Source: Candidatus Helarchaeota archaeon (GTDB lineage: Archaea > Asgardarchaeota > Lokiarchaeia > Helarchaeales > HEL-GB-A). Taken from it: DNA of 21,742 bases. This document shows, one piece after another, positions 1 to 11,100 of this stretch. The notes beneath the pieces were generated by a model. That model was not told the DNA's origin. It ran no database searches and saw only the letters and a list, made by a program, of their open reading frames with translations. The stretch is from positions 1 to 21,742 of the forward strand of contig JAEOSY010000468.1 in NCBI GenBank assembly GCA_016840125.1. Reading direction: 5' to 3'. The position numbers and the translations under genes are program-made. Numbering within the stretch: position 1 is the first letter of the stretch; every line of letters begins with the position of its first letter.

Positions 1-2765
1 CAACTGGTTCTTGTACGGTCACGGTCACGTTTGCCGTCATGTTATAGGCAATCGGCGCATTCTCTACCGTGATAGCTGATATCGAAGGACCCCAAAAGTC
101 ATCTATTATATAAGAATAATAACTTCCACCATTATTATCAGTATAAGCGTTTGCATCCGCATCTTCAGCGTATATATAGTATTCGATGAGCGAACCATAC
201 GCATTAGCAGGAATCAAAGCGGAATATTGACCATCGTATGCATTACCCGTATATCTATTCATCCCAACGGGATTCCAACCAGCTCCGTCCACGCGGTAGA
301 ACAGAGTGACAGTTTGGACCCCTGCCGCATTAGTAGGTACCGTTGGCTCGGTGACGCGGCATGTCACGTTCGCGGTCATATTGTATGTAATTGGGGCGTT
401 CTGGAGGGTAATAGCTGATATAGAAGGACCCCATAAGTCATCCACAACATAGAGATAATCAGCTCCAGAATTATCATCATAAATTGAATTTCCCGCTGAG
501 TCATTACACCAGATCCAATAGCGTACTAACTGCCCGTAATCTGCCATGGGAACGAGTGCGTTATAATATCCATCGTACTGGTTTCCACTATACCGAGTCA
601 TTGTTACATTGGTCCAACTAGCTCCATTATTATAACTTAGGAGGACCGTATCAACACCTGCTGCATTCGCAGGAGCGGTGGGTTCTAGAACTCGGCAGGA
701 TATGTTAGCGGTCATATTATATGCAATTGGGGCATTTAGAATAGTAATACTTAAGATCGTAGGACTCCAGAAATCATCCGGGACATAAGAATTTAATCCA
801 CTAGAGCTTGGGTTGTTCGCTGAATCATTACACCAAATCCAGTATTGAACGAAGGTTCCAAAATCAATTTCAGGAATAAGGGCAGTATAGTACCCGTCAT
901 ATTGATCCCCACTATATCGGGTCATCGTTAGATTGTGGTCACTCCCATCATTATAGCTCAAAATAACAGTATCAACTCCAGCCGAATTTCTTGGTGCGGT
1001 GGGTTCTTGGATGCGAACGGTTATGTTTGCGGTTTTATTGTAAGAGATCGGGGAATTTTCAATCGTAATCGAGGATCCTAGGATTGTTGGACCCCAAAAA
1101 TCATCCACAGTGTAAGAATAATAAGCTCCCGAATTATCATCAAAACTCGGATTACCAGCCGTATCATTACACCAGATCCAGTAATTCACTACAGTCCCAT
1201 AATCACGTTCTGGAACAAGTGCAGTATAGTACCCATCATACTGATCCCCAGTATAGCGGGTCATGGTGAGGTTTACCCAGCCACCCCCATCATTGTAGCT
1301 GAGGATAACTGTTTGGGTTCCAGCAGCATTGGTTGGTGCCGTGGGTTCCTGCACGCGACAGGTGATATTTGCCTGCATCGTGTAGGCAATCGGGGCGTTC
1401 TGGACTATAATAGCCGAAATTGTTGGCCCTAAGAAATCATCCACGGTATAAGAGTAATAACCGCCTGAATTATCATCAAAGTTCGGATTGCCCGCGCTAT
1501 CATTACACCAAATCCAGTATTGTACCAGTGTGCCATAGTCAAGCTGCGGGATTAGGGCGGAGTAATAGCCATCCGCGGCATTCCCAACGTATCGAGTCAT
1601 GGTCAGATTATTCCAACTAATTCCATCATGATATACAAGAATAGCAGTATCAACGCCTGACTGAACAACGGGAATTGCCAGTTCCTGAATCCGGCAGGTC
1701 ACGTTCGCCTGCATGTTGTAGGCAATTGGAGCATTCGCCACAGAAATTGCGGAGATAACAGGAAGGGTGAAATCATCCACCACATACGAATAGGCAAGCC
1801 CAGAATTGTTGTCCAGGCTCGGATTATCAGCTGTATCATTACACCAGATATAATAAAGTACTGTATACCCATACTGGATTGAGGGGATGGTGGCTTGATA
1901 GATAGCATCAAATGCGGGATTGCCTGAGATCCAACTCATCGATAAATTGTTCCAGCTGCTCCCATCATGGTAGCTGAGTATCACCTCATCGATCCCAGAC
2001 GCTGAGGTGGGAGCATTCGGTTCCTGTACGCGACAGGTGACGTTTGCCTGCATATTATAGGCAATAGGCGCATTATTCAGCACTACATTGGAGATGACAG
2101 GTCCCCAAAAATCATCAACGACATAGTTAGAAACGCCAGTAGAAGTTGGATTTCCAGCTGAATCGTTCGCATAAACCCAGAGGTTGACACTAGTACCGTA
2201 GGACATCGCTGGAATTAAGGCGGTGTAGAAAGCATCCCGCGCAGACCCGTTGAGTTGGGTCATGGCGACCGGAGTTGGAACGGGACCCGTTTGATAGTAA
2301 AGAATAACGGAGTTGATACCGGAGGGAACAGTAGGAGAAAGCGGGTCCTCCGTTATACGTACGGTGACATTCACTGTGTCATTGTATGCAACTGGACTTG
2401 GCACCCATGAGGGGGAATAGACCATTGGTCCAAAAGCATCCGTTACCGTATAATTGAATAATTGTCCTCCATTATCATTCCAAGATTGATTCCCTAAGGA
2501 GTCGATGGCCCAAATCTTGTAGGATATGGGGGTGGTATAATCGTGAGGGGGAATGGAGGCGGAATAATATGCGAATCCTCGAAAATCAGGTGTGGTCGTA
2601 TTTGACATCGTCAAGTTGTACCACCCAGTTCCATTATAATAACTTACCTTGGCATCGGTAATGGTAGCATACCCTGGAGACACGCCTATTGATACATTAA
2701 CTATTCCAGCTTCATTATAGGATGGTGGGTCTGGCGTGAGGGTGGGAGTGAGAATAATAGGGCCA
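1..2765 (-). repeat. At least nine ~111-aa Ig/FN3-like repeats with covarying cysteines
   Basis: Unit boundaries are marked by a VDDFWGPxIS motif near 2433, 2100, 1762, 1425, 1090, 760, 428 and 90, a period of about 335 bp. Within units are APIAYNMxANVTCRVQEP, a DGYYxALIP segment and YWIWCNDSAGN. These features are typical of beta-sandwich domains. Units 3, 4, 5 and 7 carry a cysteine in both the TCRV strand and the IWCN strand. Units 1 and 2 have neither, unit 6 only the second and unit 8 only the first. The ninth unit runs off the window. Confidence 0.8.
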
Positions 2766-5116
2766 TCATATTCTGTGATGAAAAAGGTTCGATTTTCTAT
2801 CAGTGAATAGTTCCCCTTGGTAGCGGTGATATACATCTCATAATAGCCTTCGCCGTAGTTAGTGGTACCGAAGGATTGGCTGGATACACCAGAACTATCA
2901 GTGAAATTCGCTTTATTTTGCAAGGGTCCTGATTCGTTTCGCAGACTGAACCCGCAAACTGCATTGTCAACGGGGGTTCCATTGGTGAATCCATAATAGA
3001 CATAAACAGGAAAAACATCACCTATAAGGATCGGTTCATAAATGGTAATTTGAAGGTACGTTGCATTCACATAAATTGGAATGGTTTGATTGGCACTATA
3101 ATTGCCCTTGGTGGCAGTCACATAGACGGTGTAAACCCCATTAAGAGAATCAGGCTCGATGAGAAATGATTGCCCCGAAATGCCATTGCTGTCCGTGAAA
3201 TTGGCTTTGCTTCCCAATACTGAGAGATCTGGTCCTCGGAAAATAAATCCAACGACCGCCCCATCAACCCCGGTCCCATTTGCAAATGTGTAATTCACTC
3301 CAACCTGCATCACTTGCGCCGGGATGTACTCTGGAGCATCAGTCCAAGCATTGAAGTAAGTTGCCTCAACTTCGATCGTGAAGTTTTTACTTTTATTGTA
3401 CATTCCATAGGAGGCAGTGACATACAGGGTATAGGTCCCATCGAGGTAGTCGGGTTCAATGAGAAAAGTTTCCGTGGAAATTCCGTTTGAATCTGTTATA
3501 TTCGCTTTACTTCCCAAAGCCTCAAGATTGGGTCCCTGGAAGAAATAGCCAATGATAGCCCCGTCAATCAACGTCCCATTATTAAAGTAAAATTTGGCAT
3601 TAACTTGCATAACATCACCGGGATTATAGACAGTAGCATTAGCACTAGCTTCAAGGACCCCATCCAGTGAGTACACACGTTGGGCATAAGTATCAGTATT
3701 AGCGATCCCATTCCGATCATCGTCCCAGGCAACAATCGCACCTCCAAAACCATCCTCGCAGATGACTACATTTTGCTGATCATTAGCCTCATTACAGAGG
3801 AGGGTTCCATTAGTATCCCATTTAAGCACTGCGCTGGCATTAACCTTCTGCGCATAAACATCATAATCCGCGCCATTCCAGCTTTGCCACGTAATCACGG
3901 TACCCCCGGCGCCATCGCTTACTAGTTTAGGAAATACTTGATTTAGAGGTTCAGTATTAATAGCACGCCCGTTTAAGCCCCATTGACCTCCCCCCGTCGC
4001 ATTAATTTTTTGAGCAAAGATATCATGAGAACCAAATCTAAAGTCTTGCCAAGTAATTATGTAGCCTCCCAACCCATCAGGGATGATTTCTGGATAATAT
4101 TGAAGACCGCTGGCATTGCAGATCAAAGAACCATTCATACCCCAGAGTGTTGATCCAGTTGAGTCGATATGATTAGCATAAATATCAGTAACCCCAATCC
4201 GGTCATCGTGCCAGGTGATAATGGCACCTCCAGCGTTGTCACTACAAACTGTTGGGTATAGTTGTACTTGGTCTGCTATGCAAATTGCAGTACCGTTAGC
4301 ATCCCACTGAATATTTCCATTTGAATCTATTTTTTGGGCATAAATATCAGTAGCTATATCGCGATCATCATCCCATGTGATAATAGCACCTCCAGCACTG
4401 TCCGAAGCGAGTTCTAAACGAGCTTGATCATTAATTTCAGTGCAGATTGCAACACCATTACTTATCCACTGGGTGTGGCCAGTAGAATTGATCCGTTGTG
4501 TGTAAATATCATAATCTACATTGCTCCTCTGATCTTCCCATGCGAGGATAGCACCACCTCCCCCATCACTGACCATCTCAATCGCCCACTGAGTGAATCC
4601 AGCTGTACATATAGCAACACCAGTACCCGTCCATTGAGTATGTCCGGTAGAATTAATTCGTTGAGCATAGATATCCCAATTAGCAGAACGATAATCCCGC
4701 CAGGCAATGATAGCGCCCCCAGCCCCATCACTTACAATTTTCGGGGTCTGTTGATTCCCAGAGGCGATGCAAATTTGGACTCCATTTGTAGTCCATTGCG
4801 TATGCCCCGTTAAATTAACACGTTGGGCATAGATATCCCACGTCACACCTCTATCATCCCCCCAAACTATGAAAGCGCCCCCCATACCATCACTGATAAC
4901 ATTAACACCAGCTTGATCATTGCCAGCGTTACATATCGCAGTCCCATTCGGCGTCCAAATGGTAACCTGATCCAAAGTGGTAAATTTGTTATCCTCACTA
5001 ATTTGATCCAAGCTGGTAAGGGGAGCTTGCAAGGTATTAGCAAGTAGTAATGTCGAGATGAAAATTATAAAAAAAAATAGAATAAATTTTCGGGAATTAA
5101 AGTACCGTTTTGTCAT
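1..5116 (-). CDS. Giant secreted repeat protein, partial (C-terminus beyond the left edge)
   Basis: This reading frame is open from an ATG at 5116 to the window edge, giving 1705 codons with no stop. A GGTGA ribosome site at 5125-5121 lies 4 nt before the ATG. The N-terminus is a clear signal peptide: basic start (MTKRYFNSRK), then a hydrophobic run (about residues 11-27), so the protein is exported. Domains in order: eight ~54-aa propeller-like repeats (about residues 45-485), three ~101-aa MG2/Ig-like repeats (about 490-785), then ~111-aa Ig/FN3-like repeats to the edge. N-glycosylation sequons are abundant. The gene starts 40 bp after the stop of another giant surface-protein gene on the same strand, so the two are probably co-transcribed. 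No enzymatic motif is visible. I infer a surface structural, adhesive or binding role; a membrane anchor, if any, would lie beyond the window. Confidence 0.9.
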   Translation of the reverse strand, partial: MTKRYFNSRKFILFFFIIFISTLLLANTLQAPLTSLDQISEDNKFTTLDQVTIWTPNGTAICNAGNDQAGVNVISDGMGGAFIVWGDDRGVTWDIYAQRVNLTGHTQWTTNGVQICIASGNQQTPKIVSDGAGGAIIAWRDYRSANWDIYAQRINSTGHTQWTGTGVAICTAGFTQWAIEMVSDGGGGAILAWEDQRSNVDYDIYTQRINSTGHTQWISNGVAICTEINDQARLELASDSAGGAIITWDDDRDIATDIYAQKIDSNGNIQWDANGTAICIADQVQLYPTVCSDNAGGAIITWHDDRIGVTDIYANHIDSTGSTLWGMNGSLICNASGLQYYPEIIPDGLGGYIITWQDFRFGSHDIFAQKINATGGGQWGLNGRAINTEPLNQVFPKLVSDGAGGTVITWQSWNGADYDVYAQKVNASAVLKWDTNGTLLCNEANDQQNVVICEDGFGGAIVAWDDDRNGIANTDTYAQRVYSLDGVLEASANATVYNPGDVMQVNAKFYFNNGTLIDGAIIGYFFQGPNLEALGSKANITDSNGISTETFLIEPDYLDGTYTLYVTASYGMYNKSKNFTIEVEATYFNAWTDAPEYIPAQVMQVGVNYTFANGTGVDGAVVGFIFRGPDLSVLGSKANFTDSNGISGQSFLIEPDSLNGVYTVYVTATKGNYSANQTIPIYVNATYLQITIYEPILIGDVFPVYVYYGFTNGTPVDNAVCGFSLRNESGPLQNKANFTDSSGVSSQSFGTTNYGEGYYEMYITATKGNYSLIENRTFFITEYDGPIILTPTLTPDPPSYNEAGIVNVSIGVSPGYATITDAKVSYYNGTGWYNLTMSNTTTPDFRGFAYYSASIPPHDYTTPISYKIWAIDSLGNQSWNDNGGQLFNYTVTDAFGPMVYSPSWVPSPVAYNDTVNVTVRITEDPLSPTVPSGINSVILYYQTGPVPTPVAMTQLNGSARDAFYTALIPAMSYGTSVNLWVYANDSAGNPTSTGVSNYVVDDFWGPVISNVVLNNAPIAYNMQANVTCRVQEPNAPTSASGIDEVILSYHDGSSWNNLSMSWISGNPAFDAIYQATIPSIQYGYTVLYYIWCNDTADNPSLDNNSGLAYSYVVDDFTLPVISAISVANAPIAYNMQANVTCRIQELAIPVVQSGVDTAILVYHDGISWNNLTMTRYVGNAADGYYSALIPQLDYGTLVQYWIWCNDSAGNPNFDDNSGGYYSYTVDDFLGPTISAIIVQNAPIAYTMQANITCRVQEPTAPTNAAGTQTVILSYNDGGGWVNLTMTRYTGDQYDGYYTALVPERDYGTVVNYWIWCNDTAGNPSFDDNSGAYYSYTVDDFWGPTILGSSITIENSPISYNKTANITVRIQEPTAPRNSAGVDTVILSYNDGSDHNLTMTRYSGDQYDGYYTALIPEIDFGTFVQYWIWCNDSANNPSSSGLNSYVPDDFWSPTILSITILNAPIAYNMTANISCRVLEPTAPANAAGVDTVLLSYNNGASWTNVTMTRYSGNQYDGYYNALVPMADYGQLVRYWIWCNDSAGNSIYDDNSGADYLYVVDDLWGPSISAITLQNAPITYNMTANVTCRVTEPTVPTNAAGVQTVTLFYRVDGAGWNPVGMNRYTGNAYDGQYSALIPANAYGSLIEYYIYAEDADANAYTDNNGGSYYSYIIDDFWGPSISAITVENAPIAYNMTANVTVTVQEPV
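2765..3655 (-). repeat. Three ~101-aa MG2/Ig-like repeats
   Basis: Three consecutive units share F-x-NGT-x-[VI]D-[GN]A-[VI]-x-GF, then KAN[IF]TDS[SN]G[IV]S, then GxYxxY[VI]TA. NGT motifs fall near 3580, 3280 and 2975, a period of about 303 bp. The pattern agrees with MG2/bacterial Ig-like domains found in long surface proteins. All three units sit between the propeller-like repeats and the FN3-like repeats, probably as a spacer stalk. Confidence 0.7.
3660..4975 (-). repeat. Eight 54-aa propeller-like repeats within the giant protein
   Basis: Each unit follows the pattern VSDGxGGAIIxWxDxR, then DIYAQRI, then a TGxxQW...NGxAIC segment. The DIYAQ-type motif recurs about every 162 bp (near 4823, 4661, 4500, 4337, 4175, 4013, 3852 and 3684). 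The part before the first unit supplies an isolated QW/NG-AIC-like segment (about 4930-4975), and the eighth unit lacks this part. That arrangement is what a circularly closed beta-propeller would show. The repeats are seen directly; the propeller fold and blade number are inference. Similar GGAII-W-D-R/DIYAQR repeats are known from secreted bacterial proteins. Confidence 0.8.
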
Positions 5117-5156
5117 TGTTTCACCAAATTGTCTAATAGATCTGATTATTGGGGAC
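5117..5156 (-). promoter_or_regulatory. 40-bp junction between the two giant genes, with ribosome site
   Basis: The TAG stop of the upstream giant gene (5159-5157) is followed by a short A/T-rich spacer and GGTGA at 5125-5121 just before the next ATG. There is no T-tract terminator. The simplest reading is one transcript covering both genes. Confidence 0.6.
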
Positions 5157-8100
5157 CTATACGACTTCGAAGGTAATGGTTATGAAATCGACGCAAATGC
5201 CACCATCCCATGGCCAATCCGTCCAAATGAGGATTTGCACCGTGTAGGTGCCAGTGGGCGCGCCAACCGCGATGGTATAATTAAATACAATCGCGAAATC
5301 TACGCCTGGGGGAACCGTGACATTTTCATTAAATTCTAGATACCCAGATAGAAATGGATCATCTGTTTGGGCTGTTACGACGTAGGAAGTCCCTCCGGCA
5401 TCACCCCGAATGGTGGCGTGATATTCCACAGTGTCATTTTCAACAAAGGTCGTCTGAACGGTGCCGTTGTCATTAGTAATTGTCGCGTTATAGATGTCGG
5501 CCTGTCCTGCTGGAGGAATGATCTTATTTATGCTAAGTCCGATCCACTCGGTATTATTCACCTGCCCACCGAGATCATATGCGAAGACTTGAATGAAGAC
5601 CGCACCATCGTACCCAATAGTGTCGGACCAATCGGCGGTCCAATTATCGCCGCTACTCTGTGTGAAATTCATGATATAATTACCTTCTGCCCACAGCTCG
5701 ATATAATCGATATCGGGATCTGGAACTGCGACCACGAAATGGATGTTCTCATATTCACTGAAGTTAGCAGCAGGGGAGGGTTCGAGAATGGTCACCCTCG
5801 GGGGATTGTTGGTTGAGAAGTGTATATAATCCCAATCTTCGAAGTTGTTACCGTCCCTTATATAAGCGGTCATAAAGTAATCGCCATCAACCAGTTCCGT
5901 CGAATTCCACCAGGCTTCCCAGTAGCCACTGAAGCTATTATAGGTGAACTCCCAGTCCTGTATCTGTACAAGTTGTGAAGAGCTCCAAGGAAAGGAGACT
6001 TCGACCCTAAATTCCTGCAGGGCGGTGTTGTTCTCGATGTCTAATTGAATAAGAACAGGTCCGCCAAGGACATCCCATTCCACAGGGTTGATGATTTCGA
6101 CGGAGTGATGGTCCGGATTCGAGACTCGCACTAGGATGCTATCGGTGTATGATTTCCCACCCGCAAATCCATAGGCAGAGATGATATAGTAACCATCAGG
6201 AAGAGGGTAGGAGTAGAATTGAGCAGTAGCGTTAGTCCCACTGATAATGAATGAAAGATCAGCAACCAATGTATTATCCGATGCCCGGCGAACGTCCCCA
6301 TTGGCGGTACCAATAGTATCGTTAAAATCAGTCACCTGCACGGTCACAGTCTGAATACCACTTATTGGAGTCATTTCCAAGGGGTCGATAATGACGGCGG
6401 GTTTTCCCATGGGATCTGGATCCAACATGAAGCGTTCAGAGAAGTATATATAAGAGCTCATACCATCAGCCTCCCCAAGGTCACTCACTACAATTTGAAT
6501 CTCGTAGTAGGCATCAGTCCACTCGTTTGACATGAAATTCCAGACTTTCTGGTCCCAACCGGTCGTATCTAGTTCAGCAACCCAGGTGGAGTCAGGATCC
6601 ATCATCACACCGGTCGTTATTGTACCCAAATCTTGCCACATTTTGTAAAGGGGCTCGTAGAACATTTGAACGACCTGATAGGATACCATTGCGACGGGAT
6701 AGGGTGAGCTGACCTCTACGGTGATATTCGCCTGGGGCGACCAATCCAGTATTGAGGTGGGGTTCAAGAAAGTGACTTCGATAATTTCACCATTTGAGAC
6801 GTGGATAGTTGTAGCATTGATAGTCCCGATACCACTCATGTCCACGGCATAGAAAATGAGTTGATACGTCCCATTCGTGAGTTGATGTGTGCCAAAATTA
6901 GTAGAGTAAATGTCCCCTCCTTGGGGTTCAAGGAAAACCTCGCTTATTGGAGTGAGGCCTGATGCATCCAGAATCATGACAGCGCTTCCTAATACAGGAT
7001 AAGTCCCGTTGATAACCGACGTGCTTAGTTGAAGAATGCCACTAACATTAGCCCCATCAGATGGCGAAAGGACATTCACGCGGAACGGGTTGGTATTTGC
7101 AACCGTAACTTGAGTGTTATTGTAGGACCAGAGCCCATTTTGGGTTTCGACTTCGACTTCAAACCAGAGGGGGCCATCAGGAAAGACATGGACAGGGTAG
7201 CTGTAGTTCCAAAGCCCGCCGCCAAGATAGTTCATAGAATCTTTCCCATACAGGAAGTTTGCGGGACGGGCATTGGGCATTGTGGGATTTGGCCCTAATA
7301 AGCGATTCTGATCCATCGCATCCATTTCGGCAACCGTATAGACCTTCAAATAGACATCTGCGATTGGGGTAGAATTTTCCACTTGAACCAGCACATTTGC
7401 CACCCCATCCACAATGGCACCCATTGTGGGAGAGAGAATAAGCGGTCGGCTCATGGGCTCCACGAAGGTGACGTTTATATCATCAAAGGGCCCAAGTTCA
7501 TAGATGCGGCGGTTGTAAATGCCACTATAACTGAAACTATCTCGCTCAGCAGGTTTGCCGTAAAGCCGATTTGGATTATTCACCCAAATAACTTCATGTG
7601 TAGGGTAATAACTGGTGATATTGGCGTTTTCTACCAGAATCTCAAAGCTGGATTCCATAGTATCCGCGACATCGTTGGAGGTGAAAACAATTTGGGGTAC
7701 CCCCAATAAACTCGAGATAGAGAGGTCGTGTGAATTTAGGTTACCTTGCATATAGTTCAACCCAAAGTATTGCGAGTAGAAGAGTTTGGTCATGATCATT
7801 GAGTGGTAGGGGTCCATGTTCGGGATAGATCTGATAGGGGAGAAGCTCGGATCGAAAAAGGTTACCCATTGAATCAATGAATCCGTTCCAGTGAAAGTTG
7901 ATAAGGGAACACTATTGTTCAAGCCATCGGGAGTGGTTTGGTGAAACACATCAACGAAGTGCTCGTATTTAATTGTGGCCGTGTAATTGTTTCCATAGGC
8001 AACATATCTAAATGTATAGGCAGTCGGTCCACCCATTTGGATCCCCATTTCCTCGGAACCTAAATAGGTTAGTTCCCCAATGATCCCGAAGGCTCGTTCA

Positions 8101-11100
8101 TAGTCATCCTTTATGGGATCTGCGAGTGCAAGTGCCTCAGCATCCGAGAGGTCTTGCGGAACCATAACCATCAACCCATAATCAAAGGATGCAAATCCTA
8201 ACCAATCAGTATACAGGTCTTTTGTAAAGTTGTGATGCCCAGAGTACGCATTCACCGCAATGAAGTTGGACATGAGTATGTCTTGATACTCCGGAATCGA
8301 GAAGTTGTACATCTCGTCGAGGATATGCCCTTGGATTTCCAATCCAGCAGATATGTTCCCGTTTTGTTCCACTACGACATTCAACCGTTCCTGATAATAG
8401 GTATTTCGAACCTGGACGGTGACGGTCTCATATTGAGTGCGACTCAAATTGTCGGTCACTTCGAAGACGATGTCATACCACCCATTGGGGATTGTTGTAT
8501 CTAGGGTTTCCCAAATCCCACTCCAATAGCTGTTCGTGGGATCATACGTGAGCGTGAACTCCGCGATTGCGTCTTGTGGGAAGAAGAGTGAATATATGTA
8601 ATTTCTGCCAACACCAGCCGGAAAAACTATCGCTTCAACATCGTTGGTAGCAGGAGTCGACATGGTTGCGTTGACGATAAAGGTTGCATCGCCATGCACT
8701 TCTGCGCCAGGCGCGGGCGACAGGACTTCGACCACCGTTCTGGGAGCGGTGAAATTAAAGCGGATATCATCAGTGCTGTAGTGACCCATTTGGGAGGGGC
8801 CGTTTTTATCTAGCATCATCATCATTACTTGATCCGGGTTACCAAACATCCCTGGCATATACATAGTGTACCCAGGAGCATAGGGATAGATGGTTGAGTT
8901 GTCGATGGAGCCACATTCGAGTACCATCATTATCTGACTTGCACCATACGTCATACTCTGTTCATAATTAGTATTAATTTCTGAAAGCCCGAAGGTGTTT
9001 GCAAGGGAGAAAGTTTCAGTTTGATTGATTGTATTATATGTGTAAAAGTCCTCGAACCGCATGTAGGGTGCCACGGCGACATATTCCTCCGCATTGGCAT
9101 TTTCAGAATAAGGACCTCCCAACAGCGCTTTCGCATAATTTTCTGAGTAAATGGTATATAGGAGAAAGGAGTTATCTGCCGAGAGTAGATTGTTTTTAGA
9201 AAACACATTGGAAAGGTTGGTATTTCGTACAGATTCGTACTGATCGAGGAAATCATTGTAATCACGCGAGGGGGTATAATTCATGACCCATGCAACGCCT
9301 GGCGCGGCAATCATCTCGACAGGCTGGAGCATTCCCGTAATATTGAAGACCCGCTCGAGATCCTTTATGATCGGAGTTGATGTTTGTTCGGAAACATCCA
9401 TACCCTGAAAGGCAATAAGCATATTCCAATTCTCTCCAGTGAGCATTTGGGAGTATGGGTTAAGAGTATTATCTTCGGCGATACAGATAGCTAATTGCTG
9501 GAACTCCGTACTATTGTATTCTTCGAGGGTTGTATCGATCCCGAGGTTGATGCCATATCCAAAGAATTGAAAGATGGCACTTCCAAGCCCTATCAGCTCT
9601 AAATCACCCCAAGGCGATATCGCGACAACCATGGTGGAGATCCCGATGGAGTTATTGATGTATATTTGTGTTCTATTCATCGCCCACATGGAGTCGTTCG
9701 AACGAGCATAGGTATACAATTCGTACATACCTGGTTCGTATTTAGAAGAATTCAGAAGATCAGTCCAGTTACTACCGGTGTAAGTAAGCTGCCCGCCGTC
9801 GCCCCAAGAACCATCCATAGAGGAGAGTTGCCATCGTGTATCATTCCAGGCACCGGTCACGCACTGGAAGTCGGCGGTAATATTGTGATTTAATAATGTA
9901 ATTGATTGTCCCTCCGTGGGAGTGAGGAGATTATTGGTAATGCGAGGACCAGAAAAGCTGATATTGATTTCATCCGTGGTGATCACTCCAAAAGGAGTGC
10001 TTATGGTCTCCAACATGGTAATGCTGATCACATTGAGGTAGTTTGGTGCAATCATCCCGTTCAAGGGGGACACAAAGGGACTTTGGGGGTACCAATCGGT
10101 AATATTGGCGTTTAAGGCAATTATCCCCGCAGGCATACCCATCATGTTCGGGCCAAAGCCACTAGAGACAGCACTTGCCACACCTGGGCTGCATGCGTTG
10201 TATTGGGAGATCTGAGGGAAAATTGTATTTAAAGAAATAGTCTGCGGTTGGTTTAGCGTATTATCAAAGTAATCTGGAAAAGTCAGGGTAGGCGAAATAT
10301 ACGCCATTTCACCACAATTATAATCGAGGAATGGATTAGATTGGTAGATCATCTCTCCAAACAGTCCTTCGGTATTGATCCATCCAAAGAAGAGGGTGGA
10401 ATTCACATCAGACTGGGTCATATTCTCCTTCGTGTACAGATCTGCCAAACCTGAGGGGACGCTGGCGTGGAATTTATCGACTATATCCCCGTAGTTATTC
10501 GTTGTGTAGTTGTCGGCGTAGATAATGAATGGGACAAAATCGCTCGTACTACCACCGCCACCCATATCAAGGAAAAAGGGACCATAATACGTTAGGGGGC
10601 GGGGGAGGTTGAATGCAACTTCTGCACGAGCTGCAATTTCGTCACAGGTCGCAATGCTCTCGGGGGACGCATCCTCCATCATAATTGAAATCCCATAATC
10701 GATATCTGGAATACCGGTCCCGATCATTTGCCAAAGAGGATTAGTAGTAACATTATTGTCTGCCATAAAGAACGCCCCCCACACATCGTGATAGAGATAG
10801 TCTTTGAAACCCATTCCGAAGTCTACGCCATAACCAAAAAAGTTGTGCGGGGTCGGTCCACCACCGCCACTTCCACCTTGGTAGGGATCCGACATAGTGG
10901 GTGGTTCTATGGTGCCGATTTGCAATTCGAAGCCGCTTCCTCCAGGCGCCGCGCCCATTGGAGCATAGATTGGCACGTTCTCTTGGTAGAAGGTGTTGTT
11001 CGCCGTGAAGGGAACATCGTGCAAGAGGATGGTGCCATTGAAATCGGTAATCTCTAAGCGTAATATATAATCCGCGGTGCTCTGGAGCTGGGTCGTATCC

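Noticed and set aside
1..2765. Regular ~335-bp repetition resembling a satellite or repeat array
   Set aside because: The repetition is in codons of one continuous open frame and diverges at third positions; it is protein domain duplication, not CRISPR or a mobile repeat.
5058..5816. Two plus-strand ORFs (93 and 149 aa) opposite the end of one giant gene and the start of the other
   Set aside because: Antisense to well-supported coding sequence and across the gene junction; their composition mirrors the opposite strand.
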